DNA of 64,000 nt from an uncultured Alphaproteobacteria bacterium (GTDB lineage Bacteria; Pseudomonadota; Alphaproteobacteria; HIMB59; GCA-002718135): positions 1 through 64,000 of the forward strand of contig CACPNW010000004.1 in the NCBI GenBank assembly GCA_902635455.1, given 5' to 3'. A model generated the notes under the pieces. It was not told the DNA's origin. It made no database searches and saw only the letters and a list, made by a program, of their open reading frames with translations. A program made the position numbers and the translations under genes. This document shows positions 39,413 through 48,557 of the stretch, piece after piece. Positions within the stretch are counted from its first letter, which is position 1. Each line of letters opens with the position of its first letter.

Positions 39413-41178
39413 TAGACTAATATTTTTCCTTTCTCAGCTGACTTTTTATCTTGTTCTTGATCTTTGCTAAGTAACATTTCATTATGAGCAGAACCACTTT
39501 GTATCATTGGAAAACAATTTTCCTCTTTATCAACCCATATATCTGCAATTACTGTTTTATCTGAATTTATCATTTCTTCAATTACATCGTCCAATTCATT
39601 TACATTTTTTGCCCTTAAACCCAAAGCTCTATAACTTTCAGCAAGTTTAACAAAATCTGGCAGACTATCAGTATAGCTTTCTGAATATCTTCCTCCGTGC
39701 AACAATTCTTGCCATTGACGAACCATACCCATGTATTCGTTATTTAATATAAATATTTTTACTGGTAGACGATATTGCACAGCTGTACTCATTTCTTGAA
39801 TATTCATTAATATCGATGCATCTCCAGCTATATCTATAACAAGAGCATTAGGGTTGGCAATTTGGGCACCAATTGCTGCTGGAAAACCATATCCCATTGT
39901 ACCAAGACCTCCTGAAGTTAACCATCTATTTGGTTTTTCAAATTTATAATATTGTGCAGCCCACATTTGATGCTGACCTACTTCAGTTGTAATAAAAGTG
40001 TCTCTATTTTTAGTTAATTCATATAATTTTTGAATAGCATATTGAGGCTTTATATTTTTAGTCTCTTGATTATATTTTAAACAATCAATTTCTTTCCAAT
40101 CATTAACTCTTTTCCACCAAGATTCTAAATTTGATTTATTTACTGAAAAATTATTTTTTTTCCAAATACTTAACATTTCATTAACCATTAATTTAACATC
40201 ACCTACTAGAGGAATGTCAACATTTATAGTTTTGTTAATATTGCTTTCATCAATATCAATATGAATTTTTTTAGAATTAGGAGAAAACGCATCCAATCTT
40301 CCTGTTACTCTATCGTCAAATCTAGCTCCAATATTAATCATAACATCACATTCATGCATTGCCATATTTGCTTCATACATTCCATGCATCCCAAGCATGC
40401 CTAAAGACTGTTTATGAGAAGAAGGGATTACTCCTAAACCCATCAAAGTCATTGTTGCAGGCGCTCCAACCAACTCAACAAATTCAGTTACTTTTATTGA
40501 AGCTTCTTTACCTGAATTTATACAACCTCCACCAATATAAAAAATAGGCTTTTTTGCTTTTGAAATTAATTCAACTGCATTTTTTATATTTTCAGAATTG
40601 TTTTTTAAAACAGGTTCAAATAAACGGTGTGATGGTATAGTAATTGATTTTTTTGATTCGTACTTTCCTTTTGCAAATTGAACATCTTTAGGAATATCTA
40701 TTAGAACAGGTCCAGGTCTTCCATTATTAGCAATTTGAAATGCTTCATGAAAAACATAAGATAATTTATTTACATCTTTAACTAAATAATTATGTTTTGT
40801 GCAAGCTCTTGTAATACCAGTTGTGTCACATTCTTGAAAAGCATCACTTCCAATTAAATGTTGAGGTACCTGACCTGTAATACATACAATAGGCACACTG
40901 TCCATCATTGCATCTGTTAAACCTGTAACAACATTAGTTGCTCCAGGACCTGAAGTAACTAAAACAACTCCTATTTTTCCTGTTGATCTAGCATAACCTT
41001 CTGCTGCATGAATAGCACCACCTTCTTGACGTACTAAAATATGTCTAATAGAATTTTGTTTGAACATCGTATCATATATAGGCAACACCGCTCCGCCTGG
41101 ATATCCAAAAACAACTTCTACACCTTGTTCAGCAAGGCATTTAAGCACTATGTCTGAGCCTGTAATTTCTTCTTTCAT
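39412..41178 (-). CDS. ilvB: Acetolactate synthase large (catalytic) subunit
   Basis: Thiamine-diphosphate enzyme making acetolactate or acetohydroxybutyrate. FGYPGGAVLPIYD and RQEGGAIHAAEGYARSTGK (catalytic Glu) lie in the N-terminal domain; the C-terminal TPP motif runs IDIAGDASILMNIQEMSTA to FILNNEYMGMVRQW. Length 588 normal. The start lies 47 bases downstream of miaA, and no attenuator-like hairpin was seen in that gap. Confidence 0.96.
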
Positions 41179-41225
41179 TGCCGAAGTCTCATAGGCTGTG
41201 GATAAAATAAAATCAATAAATTAGT

Positions 41226-42149
41226 TTAAATTTGATTAAAATTCATTGAATTTAGGTCATATTGATCTGGGAATTCAGTAATTTTTTGCTGAATTCTTAT
41301 GTTTGACGAATTCCACCAAGTATGTTGCCTTTTAACATAATTTCTAGTTACCTGCTGAGCTTTGGCAATACATTCATCTAAGTTTATTTTTTTTTGTAAA
41401 AATAAACTTATTTCTGGAACACCATGAGCTCTCATAATAGGCAATGAATTATCTAAGTTTAATTTAAGAAGTTTTTCAACCTCTGGAATTGCACCTTTTT
41501 TTATCATATTAATAAATCTTTTTTCAACACGCTCATAATTTTTTTTTCTATCAGGTAAAAACAAATATAACAAATAGTCAGAACTGCTTATAAAATATTT
41601 ACTTTTATTTCGTGTCCATTCACTAAATTGTATCTTGGTATAAGAAAAAACTTCCCATATTCTTTTTAATCTATTTATATCATTAGGATTAATTTTTTTT
41701 GTTGCCTCTTTGTCTAAATCATAAACTAATTTGTAAAAATCTTTAATTCCAACTTTTGCTAATTTTTTTTCTGACTTTAATTTGTATTCCTCAGGAATAG
41801 ATGGGATATCTACTATTCCATTAATTAATTTTTCAATATACATACCTGTTCCACCAACCAAAATTACAGGTATATTTTTTTTAGAAAATTGATTTATAAA
41901 ACTTGAAGCTTCATTACACCAGTTTGCAACATTATATCTTTCAGAGCCTTTAATATGACCATATAATTTATGTTCAACTTCTTTTAAATCTTTTTCTGAA
42001 GGTCTTGCAGTTAATATATTCAGGTTCTCATAAACTTGCATACTATCTGCATTAATTATTTTGCCATTAATTTTTTTGGCTAACTTAATTGCCAAGTCAG
42101 ATTTACCTATGCCAGTTGGTCCTGAAATAAAATGTATTAAGGAACTCAA
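41226..42149 (-). CDS. miaA: tRNA dimethylallyltransferase
   Basis: Adds the isopentenyl group to A37 of tRNAs reading UNN codons. P-loop SGPTGIGKSDLAIKLAKKI near residue 9, INADSMQVYENLNILTARPS, LVGGTGMYIEKLINGI and DINRLKRIWEVF are family landmarks. The start is a TTG overlapping the degP stop (TTGA); no ATG lies between it and the P-loop, so the non-ATG start is likely real. Confidence 0.93.
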   Translation of the reverse strand: MSSLIHFISGPTGIGKSDLAIKLAKKINGKIINADSMQVYENLNILTARPSEKDLKEVEHKLYGHIKGSERYNVANWCNEASSFINQFSKKNIPVILVGGTGMYIEKLINGIVDIPSIPEEYKLKSEKKLAKVGIKDFYKLVYDLDKEATKKINPNDINRLKRIWEVFSYTKIQFSEWTRNKSKYFISSSDYLLYLFLPDRKKNYERVEKRFINMIKKGAIPEVEKLLKLNLDNSLPIMRAHGVPEISLFLQKKINLDECIAKAQQVTRNYVKRQHTWWNSSNIRIQQKITEFPDQYDLNSMNFNQI

Positions 42150-43531
42150 TTATCTATAAATTTAATTGTTATCCATAAAGATTGTTCTTCTCTAATTATT
42201 TTCAATAATAATGAACTTCTTCCAGTTTTGTGTATTTGGTTAACCAACTTACTAAAACCTTCTAAATCAGAAATATTTTCCCTATTAATTTCAGTAATTA
42301 TATCCCCTAACATTAGATTTGAATCTGGATTTTCAATTTTGGTAACTAGTACACCATCATCATTAGCTGACTTAGAAATACTAATACCTAATTTTTCTAT
42401 CTTTTTTTCTTCAACCTTTAATTCAGTTTCTTTTCTTTGAACAAATGAATCTTCAGGAAGTTCTCCTAATTTAACTTTTATTGTAATAACCTTATTTTTT
42501 CTCCATACTTTTAATGTTGCAATGGAACCAACATCTGATTCTGCAACAACTCTAGGTAAGTCAGTCATTTTAATAATATCAACACCATTAAATTTAAGGA
42601 TTACATCTCCTGCTTGAATACCAGCCTTTTTTGAAGGTCCTTTTGGATCAATATTTGAAACAAAGGCACCCTTTTCATCAGCTAAACCTAAACTTTCTGC
42701 AAAGTCTTTAGATACTGGTTGAATTTGAACTCCCAACCAACCTCTTTTGGTACGTCCAAAATCTTTTAGTTGTTGGATTATTTTTTTGGCACTATTTGAA
42801 GGAATTGCAAATCCCAATCCTATACTTCCACCAGTTTGTGAAATTATTGCAGTGTTAATTCCAATTACCTCACCTTGTATGTTAAATAATGGTCCTCCTG
42901 AATTACCCCTATTAATAGACGCATCAGTTTGAATAAATTTTACATAAGGACCGCTTCCAATGTCTCTTGATATAGCTGATATTATTCCCGCAGTAACTGT
43001 TCCGCCCAAACCAAGTGGATTTCCAATTGCTATTGTCCAATCTCCAACACGCATTTTATCAGAATTTCCCCATTTCGTAGATTGTAATAGCTTTCCTTCA
43101 GGGTTAATTTGTAAAACTGCTAAATCTGCTTTTGGGTCTCTTCCTAATAATTTAGCTATATATTCAGATTGATCTGATAAAATAACTGTTATTTCATCAG
43201 CTCCTTCAATTACATGGTTATTTGTGACTATAATGCCACTTTTATCAATTATGAATCCTGATCCAAGACCAACCATTGGTCTTTGGGAAGGTGAGCGTTT
43301 ATTTTCTCTTTCAAAATACTCTTTAAAAAATTCATCAAAGGGCGAACCTTCTGGAAATCTTGGATATTGATCTTGTTGATTGTAATTATTAACTATCGTA
43401 GTTGAAGCTATACTCACCACTGCAGAAGATGATTTTTCAACTAGATCAGCAAAACTATTTGGAATAGCATTTGATATATTAGTAAATGAAATAACTAATA
43501 CTACTATAAAATATTTAAGTAAAACTTTCAT
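42146..43531 (-). CDS. degP: Do-family periplasmic serine protease (DegP/DegQ)
   Basis: Periplasmic quality-control protease. A signal peptide (about residues 1-22) precedes the trypsin-like domain with His in VTNNHVIEGAD, Asp in DPKADLAVLQIN and Ser in NRGNSGGPLFN. PDZ1 begins at GWLGVQIQPVSKDFAESLGL; a shorter, divergent PDZ2-like segment follows (MLGDIITEINRENI). Length 461 is normal. Located between the hflKC-DUF2065 genes and miaA, the usual alphaproteobacterial order. Confidence 0.93.
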   Translation of the reverse strand: MKVLLKYFIVVLVISFTNISNAIPNSFADLVEKSSSAVVSIASTTIVNNYNQQDQYPRFPEGSPFDEFFKEYFERENKRSPSQRPMVGLGSGFIIDKSGIIVTNNHVIEGADEITVILSDQSEYIAKLLGRDPKADLAVLQINPEGKLLQSTKWGNSDKMRVGDWTIAIGNPLGLGGTVTAGIISAISRDIGSGPYVKFIQTDASINRGNSGGPLFNIQGEVIGINTAIISQTGGSIGLGFAIPSNSAKKIIQQLKDFGRTKRGWLGVQIQPVSKDFAESLGLADEKGAFVSNIDPKGPSKKAGIQAGDVILKFNGVDIIKMTDLPRVVAESDVGSIATLKVWRKNKVITIKVKLGELPEDSFVQRKETELKVEEKKIEKLGISISKSANDDGVLVTKIENPDSNLMLGDIITEINRENISDLEGFSKLVNQIHKTGRSSLLLKIIREEQSLWITIKFIDN

Positions 43532-43735
43532 TTAATTATTTGAGTACAACCTTAAAGTGAAATAAATAAGGCAACAACCTAAAACAATACAAAATGTTGA
43601 TATTGATTTAACTATTTTAGAATCAAGACTATTTAAAAATTTAATCAAAATATTCATTTTGTTTGCTAATAAAAAATAAATTAAACCTTCAAATATCAGC
43701 AATAGGCCAATACTTAAAAGCAAAATCTCTAACAT
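43532..43735 (-). CDS. DUF2065 family small membrane protein (YjeT-like)
   Basis: A 67-residue protein with two hydrophobic segments (about residues 2-22 and 45-61) and the family-like start LLLSIGLLLIFEGLIYFL. DUF2065/YjeT is typically encoded next to hflC, as here; function unknown, perhaps an accessory of the HflKC membrane complex. It overlaps hflC by one base and abuts degP. Confidence 0.82.
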   Translation of the reverse strand: MLEILLLSIGLLLIFEGLIYFLLANKMNILIKFLNSLDSKIVKSISTFCIVLGCCLIYFTLRLYSNN

Positions 43736-44610
43736 TAATTAGTATTATTAATCTCTCCAAAGAATTTTTCACAAACCTCGCCAGGAACAATTACCATAGA
43801 CATTTCTGTATCACCAAATGTTTCTCTACAAGCTTGCATTGTTCTTAAAAAATCAAAAAATTCTTTGTCTAATCCATATGCCTCAGCAAGTATTTTGTTC
43901 TTTTCCGCATCCCCTTCTCCACGTAAAATTGAAGATGTTCTTTCGGCTTCAGCTATTATGACAGTCTGCTGTCTATCTGCAGATGCTGTAATTTCTTTTG
44001 ATAATTCTTCTCCTTCAGCTCTTAACAAGTTTGCTTCCTTATCTCTTTCTGATCGCATACGTTGAAAAACATTATTAGAAACTTGTTCAGTTAAATCTGT
44101 TCTTCCAATTCTTATATCTAATATTTCAACACCAAAATCCATTTCATTTAGCTTAACTTGAGTTTGTATTTTATTCATTATTTTAACTCTTTCCTCACTT
44201 AATAATGAAGTAAGAGAATATTGCGCTATTACACCTCTAACAGCTGCGTTTATGATCCGCCCAAATCTATCAGAAAACGTTGTTTCATTTCTAACAGTTT
44301 GAAAAAATTTTAGTGGGTCTATAATTTTATATCTTGCGAAAGAATCAACAATAATTCTTTTTTGATCAGACAAAATCATTTCCTCAGGTTGAGGATCAAG
44401 ATTTAACATTCTTCTATCTAAGTAAACCGCATCTTGAATAAATGGCACTTTAAACTGGAGACCTGGTTCATTAATTAATTGTCTAGGTTCGCCAAATTGG
44501 AGAACAATAGCCTGTTTTGTTTCATTGACTACAAAAAAAGCTCCTGTAACTGTCAAAAATATTACAAAAAATACTAATAAATAAATTATATTTCGTGGTG
44601 ATAATCTCAT
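43735..44610 (-). CDS. hflC: HflC, SPFH-domain membrane protein of the HflKC complex
   Basis: Forms with HflK the cage that surrounds FtsH in the inner membrane. N-terminal membrane span (about residues 9-27) then the SPFH domain: TKQAIVLQFGEPRQLINEPGLQFKVPF (partly quoted: KQAIVLQFGEP), RYKIIDPLKFFQTV, and the long helix MRSERDKEANLLRAEGEE. Length 291 normal. Start overlaps hflK stop by one base. Confidence 0.95.
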   Translation of the reverse strand: MRLSPRNIIYLLVFFVIFLTVTGAFFVVNETKQAIVLQFGEPRQLINEPGLQFKVPFIQDAVYLDRRMLNLDPQPEEMILSDQKRIIVDSFARYKIIDPLKFFQTVRNETTFSDRFGRIINAAVRGVIAQYSLTSLLSEERVKIMNKIQTQVKLNEMDFGVEILDIRIGRTDLTEQVSNNVFQRMRSERDKEANLLRAEGEELSKEITASADRQQTVIIAEAERTSSILRGEGDAEKNKILAEAYGLDKEFFDFLRTMQACRETFGDTEMSMVIVPGEVCEKFFGEINNTN

Positions 44611-45701
44611 TAGTTAGTGTTCCTATTTTTTAATTCATTAAGAGGCAAATAAGGGACTACTCCTTGGCCATTTCCAGAATCATCTAGTATAATTTTGTTT
44701 TTACCTTCCAAAACTTCTCTAAGAGTTTCAAGATAAATTCTTCTTTTTGTAACGTCCTCAGCTCCTTTGTAGCTATTATATACATCAACAAAATTTTGTG
44801 CCACACCTTCAGCTTGTTTTACAACTTGCTCTTTATAAGCTCTAGCACTTTCAACCAATTTTGCTGCTTCACCTCTAGCATTAGGAACTATTTTATTAAG
44901 ATATGTATTAGCTTCATTAACTAATCTCTCTTTATCTTGTCTTGCTCTTTGAACTTCATCAAAAGCATCTATTACCTGATCTGGGGGATCTACACTCTGC
45001 AGTTGTATTGATTGAACTAAAATTCCACTTTCATATGAATCTAATATATCTTGCAATTGATTCCTAACAACCTGCTCTACTTCTTGCCTTCCTTCTGTAA
45101 GTAAAAATTGCAAGTCGCGTTGCCCTACAACTTCTCTCATGACACTTTCAGACATATCTTTAACAGTGGTTTCTGGATTTCTTAATTTAAACAAAAAGTT
45201 TCCTGCATCTTTAATTTTATAAAGAACTGTAAACCTAACATCTGCAATATTCTGATCTCCAGTTAGCATTAAGCTTTCTCTATCAACATCTCTTTCAGCA
45301 TTGGATGCTGCAGAATAACCTAAATCACTTGCTGTTCTAAAGCCAATATTTATTTTTCTGATTTCTTCAACCTTAGGTGTAATTGTTTTGCCAATTGGTG
45401 TTGGAAAAAAATAGTGCAAACCAGGGTTGGTTGTACTTCCGTTCCATTTACCAAATAATAATTCAATACCTTGTTCATCTGGTTCAACTCTATAGAAGCC
45501 TGAAGCTAGCCAAACCAAAATAGCTAATAGAATTAATATACTTATATTTCTCGGCCCCCCAACTCTAAACTTTCCAAATCTTTCTTTTGCTTTTTTAAAA
45601 GAGTCTTCAAAATCCATATTATTGGAATTGTTACCACCCCATGGATTATTACCTCCCGGGCCCCATGGATTATTATCGTTATTATTTTTGTTCCAATTCA
45701 T
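44610..45701 (-). CDS. hflK: HflK, SPFH-domain membrane protein of the HflKC complex
   Basis: Partner of HflC. The Asn/Gly/Trp-rich N terminus (NPWGPGGNNPWGG) is typical, followed by a membrane span near residue 53-70 and the SPFH domain (EPDEQGIELLFGKWNG). VQSIQLQSVDPPDQVIDAFDEV and PNARGEAAKLVESARAYKE are hallmarks of the C-terminal helix. It is first in the long minus-strand run and diverges from mrp. Confidence 0.95.
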   Translation of the reverse strand: MNWNKNNNDNNPWGPGGNNPWGGNNSNNMDFEDSFKKAKERFGKFRVGGPRNISILILLAILVWLASGFYRVEPDEQGIELLFGKWNGSTTNPGLHYFFPTPIGKTITPKVEEIRKINIGFRTASDLGYSAASNAERDVDRESLMLTGDQNIADVRFTVLYKIKDAGNFLFKLRNPETTVKDMSESVMREVVGQRDLQFLLTEGRQEVEQVVRNQLQDILDSYESGILVQSIQLQSVDPPDQVIDAFDEVQRARQDKERLVNEANTYLNKIVPNARGEAAKLVESARAYKEQVVKQAEGVAQNFVDVYNSYKGAEDVTKRRIYLETLREVLEGKNKIILDDSGNGQGVVPYLPLNELKNRNTN

Positions 45702-45788
45702 AGATAATTTGTTAGTAATTAATCATGCTATTATCATTAATAAACTATTATTCTATCCTATATTTGGGTAAATTTTAAGAATTCAAGT

Positions 45789-46820
45789 ATGTCTGATGAA
45801 ATTTTAAAGTCTATTTACGAAATTACTAAAAAATTTGAAGATCCTTCGACTAAACAAGTTTTTGATGAAAATAACAAAAAAATAAGTGTTTTAGTTGAAA
45901 ATGGTAATGTAAATATTAGCTTAATCATAGAGCCTAACAAAAAAAATGATTATTTTAATGTAATTTCTGGCTTAAAATCGAAAATATCTAATATACCAAA
46001 TATCAATTCAGTAAATATAGCCTTAACTTCAGAAAAACAGCCTAATCAAAGCAGAAAATATACCATAGATTGTGAACATATAATCGCTGTTGCAAGCGGC
46101 AAGGGTGGTGTAGGCAAGTCAACTTTTGCAGTCAATATTGCTACATCTTTAAGTCTTTTAGGTAAAAAAGTCGGTCTTCTTGATGCTGATATTTATGGTC
46201 CCAGTATTCCTAGAATGATGGGCTTATCAGAAAAACCCAAAACTAGTGAAAATAAAAAGTTAATACCCTTAGAAAAACACAATATAAAATGTATGTCTAT
46301 AGGCTTTTTAATAGATCCAGACACACCAACAATTTGGCGAGGCCCAATGGTTATAAAAGCTTTAGAACAAATGTTTAATGGCGTAGAATGGGGTACCTTA
46401 GATTATTTAATTATTGATCTGCCTCCAGGTACGGGAGATGCCCAATTAAGTTTAGCTCAAAACACTAAACTAACAGGGTCTATAATTGTTTCAACACCTC
46501 AGGATGTAGCACTAATTGATGCCAGAAAAGGTATTAACATGTTTAAAAAAGTAAATGTTCCAATACTTGGACTAGTTGAAAATATGAGCTATTTTATTTG
46601 TGATAATTGTGAGCAGAAACATCATATTTTTTTGAGTGGCGGAGCAAAAAAAGAAGCTGAAAATTTTAATATTCGTTTTTTAGGAGAACTGCCTTTAGAT
46701 AAAAATTTATGCATTGATTCTGACAGAGGAAAACCAGTAAATATTGGTAATAAAAATAGCAGCACATCAGAACTTTTCAAAAAAATAGCAATAGATATTA
46801 ATAATATAGTTACTAGCTAA
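45789..46820 (+). CDS. mrp: Mrp/NBP35-type Fe-S carrier ATPase
   Basis: P-loop ATPase (ApbC/Mrp) that carries Fe-S clusters. A short N-terminal MIP18-like domain precedes the deviant Walker A VASGKGGVGKSTFAVNIA near residue 101, then LIIDLPPGTGDAQLSLAQ and the cluster-binding CxxC in FICDNCEQKH. Length 343 normal. Stands alone on plus; its stop codon overlaps that of the convergent thyA. Confidence 0.95.
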   Translation: MSDEILKSIYEITKKFEDPSTKQVFDENNKKISVLVENGNVNISLIIEPNKKNDYFNVISGLKSKISNIPNINSVNIALTSEKQPNQSRKYTIDCEHIIAVASGKGGVGKSTFAVNIATSLSLLGKKVGLLDADIYGPSIPRMMGLSEKPKTSENKKLIPLEKHNIKCMSIGFLIDPDTPTIWRGPMVIKALEQMFNGVEWGTLDYLIIDLPPGTGDAQLSLAQNTKLTGSIIVSTPQDVALIDARKGINMFKKVNVPILGLVENMSYFICDNCEQKHHIFLSGGAKKEAENFNIRFLGELPLDKNLCIDSDRGKPVNIGNKNSSTSELFKKIAIDINNIVTS

Positions 46821-47647
46821 ACATTCATTTCAGCTAATATAGACGGATGAGGATCATAATTAATTAGCTTAAAATCATTTGTTTCATAATCTTTAATTTT
46901 TTTAGTTTTAAATTCTAAATCTGGAATATCCCTAATTGTTCTTGAAAGCTGAATTGCCACTTGTGAAAAATGTTGATGATAAATATGATAATCACCAAGA
47001 GTATGGATAAAAAAACCAACTTGAAGATTACACTCTCTTGCTATTATATGTGTTAGCAAACTATAACTAGCTATATTAAAAGGAACTCCTAAAAACATAT
47101 CGCAAGATCGCTGATAAAGTTGACAGCTAAGTTTATTCTCAGAAACAAAAAATTGAGAAAAAGCATGACATGGTGGAAGAGACATTAAATCAAGTTCAGC
47201 AGGATTCCATGCTGTCAATATATGTCTCCTGCTGTTAGGATTTTTTTTAATTTGTTCAAGCAAAGTTTCGATCTGATCAATTCCATTAAAATTTCTCCAT
47301 TGAACACCATATATTTTTCCTACATCACCATCGAAATTTGCTTTATTTTTCCAATAATCAGCTTTTGCATTTTGGGTCCAAATAGTTTTTTTATCACTTA
47401 AATTTTCTCTTTTATCTGCGTATAATATTTCAGCTAATCTTCTCTCATCATTTGAGCCTTCCAAAAACCAAATTAATTCTGAAACTACTGCTTTCCATGC
47501 TAATTTTTTTGTGGTCACGGCAGGAAAACCATCTTGTAAATTAAACCTCATTTGATACCCAAACGATTTTCTTACCTTGCCTGCTCTGCTATCAACATCT
47601 ATTCCATTTTCATAACAATCCTTGAGTGCTTCTATGTATTGTTTCAT
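46817..47647 (-). CDS. thyA: Thymidylate synthase
   Basis: Methylates dUMP to dTMP with methylenetetrahydrofolate. Catalytic Cys in LMSLPPCHAFSQFFV; Arg-loop KVRKSFGYQMRF (degenerate form of the usual RT-G-S); QRSCDMFLGVPFNIASYSLL and LGDYHIYHQH are diagnostic. Length 276. Coupled with folA directly upstream (no gap), the product dihydrofolate being recycled by the neighbour. Confidence 0.96.
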   Translation of the reverse strand: MKQYIEALKDCYENGIDVDSRAGKVRKSFGYQMRFNLQDGFPAVTTKKLAWKAVVSELIWFLEGSNDERRLAEILYADKRENLSDKKTIWTQNAKADYWKNKANFDGDVGKIYGVQWRNFNGIDQIETLLEQIKKNPNSRRHILTAWNPAELDLMSLPPCHAFSQFFVSENKLSCQLYQRSCDMFLGVPFNIASYSLLTHIIARECNLQVGFFIHTLGDYHIYHQHFSQVAIQLSRTIRDIPDLEFKTKKIKDYETNDFKLINYDPHPSILAEMNV

Positions 47648-48190
47648 TTAAAAATTTTTCATTTTTTCTTCATAAACTGAATTTTTCATCCAAACCTTAA
47701 AAACACAACTATCATCTGAGGATGGGGCTGATCTGAAAACTGTCATTTTATTAGTTATTACATTTCTATCTAGTTTTTTATCACAGTTATATACTCCTTT
47801 AATATGAGTTATAAGAAATATATCTATAATATTAAATATTTGAAATATTAAGTTTGCTCCACCAATTATGAACACATCCTTATTTTTTAAAATATCCTGA
47901 TTTTCGTATTCTGAATTTATATTCTTTATAATGTTTATTAAATCTCCAGAAATATAACGATCAGCTCCTGGGTATAAATCAGGTGATTTTGAAGTAACTA
48001 AAATATTTATTCTATTTTTTAATGGGGTTGGCATAAATGGATCATCCCAAGTTAACCGTCCCATTACTACAACATTATTATTTGTTGTTTCTTTGAAATG
48101 CTGAAGATCTATAGTATTTTTTGGCCAGGGCATAGTGCCATTTTTACTAAAGCCCCATTCATCGTCTACTGCCATAATTGCTTTAATCAC
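47648..48190 (-). CDS. folA: Dihydrofolate reductase
   Basis: Reduces dihydrofolate to tetrahydrofolate. KAIMAVDDEWGFSKNGTMPWP holds the active-site Met20-loop region, NNVVVMGRLTWDD the NADPH-binding helix, FIGG-like FIIGGANLIFQI the glycine pair. 180 residues. The start is a GTG at 48190 (ATT AAA GCA ATT following, which matches the usual beta-strand start); an internal ATG at 48175 would remove the first strand. Divergent from ssrA; the ssrA -35 lies in its first codons. Confidence 0.92.
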   Translation of the reverse strand: MIKAIMAVDDEWGFSKNGTMPWPKNTIDLQHFKETTNNNVVVMGRLTWDDPFMPTPLKNRINILVTSKSPDLYPGADRYISGDLINIIKNINSEYENQDILKNKDVFIIGGANLIFQIFNIIDIFLITHIKGVYNCDKKLDRNVITNKMTVFRSAPSSDDSCVFKVWMKNSVYEEKMKNF

Positions 48191-48205
48191 AATTTATATT
48201 ATAAT
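48178..48205 (+). promoter_or_regulatory. Probable sigma-70 promoter of ssrA
   Basis: TTGCTT (48178-48183) and TATAAT (48200-48205) are separated by 16 bases and lie just ahead of the acceptor half of the permuted tmRNA gene. The -10 is a perfect consensus. Predicted transcription start is near 48212. The -35 overlaps the first codons of the divergent folA. Confidence 0.55.
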
Positions 48206-48211
48206 AGTAAT

Positions 48212-48466
48212 GTTGTTTTAACAACTATAGCGATAAATGCTTTATGTAATAGGTTAGATGGACCCGGGGGCAGTACCCGGCGCCTCCACCATAAATATTC
48301 AGGGGGGCGAAATAGGTTTGACATCGACTGAAAGGTAAAGACTTTGCTCGGTATTGTACCACCGTTATCGGGCTATTTTAATAAACGCTAACGATAATAG
48401 ATTAGCTATCGCTGCCTAGTTTCTAGGCTAGCGCGGTTTGGGGCACCGGGCAACAGAACGCCCCAC
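48212..48466 (+). ncRNA. ssrA: Circularly permuted two-piece tmRNA (alphaproteobacterial type)
   Basis: Rescues stalled ribosomes and tags their products. The acceptor half comes first: T-arm CCGGG-GGCAGTA-CCCGG (48264-48280), acceptor strand CGCCTCC (48281-48287) and encoded CCA (48289-48291). After a short linker the 5' half begins GGGGGCGAAATAGG (48303), pairing with CGCCTCC over 7 bp with a G-U at the third pair, the AlaRS identity element. The tag frame starts at GCT 48387 and reads ANDNRLAIAA then TAG (48417-48419). The 3' end carries CACCGGGCAACAGAACGCCCC. Ends are approximate. The 3' end is also the repeated attachment-like core described separately. Confidence 0.93.
48443..48465 (+). 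repeat. ssrA 3'-end core, copy 1 (intact gene)
   Basis: GCACCGGGCAACAGAACGCC followed by CCA, the 3' end of the tmRNA coding piece. The same sequence recurs, progressively less well conserved, at 49922, 52245 and 52429. This is the pattern left when integrating elements recombine at the 3' end of an RNA gene and restore it. Confidence 0.8.
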
Positions 48467-48521
48467 TATAATCTTGATTTTTGATTCAATTCTCTGGTTT
48501 TTTTTAAAATGCTCCAAAAGA

Positions 48522-48540
48522 ACGCGTAATTTACGCGTAA
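48522..48540 (+). repeat. Paired ACGCGTAA repeat, left end
   Basis: ACGCGTAA-TTT-ACGCGTAA: two identical octamers with an 11-base period, lying about 56 bases after the ssrA core. The same pair occurs near the other end of the interval (49771). Could be integrase arm sites or a repressor operator; ACGCGT is itself palindromic. Confidence 0.7.
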
Positions 48541-48557
48541 TTAGAATTAAAAATTAA

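Noticed and set aside
41179-41225. Possible attenuator or leader ahead of ilvB
   Set aside because: Only 47 bases, no run of Ile/Val/Leu codons and no hairpin followed by a T run.
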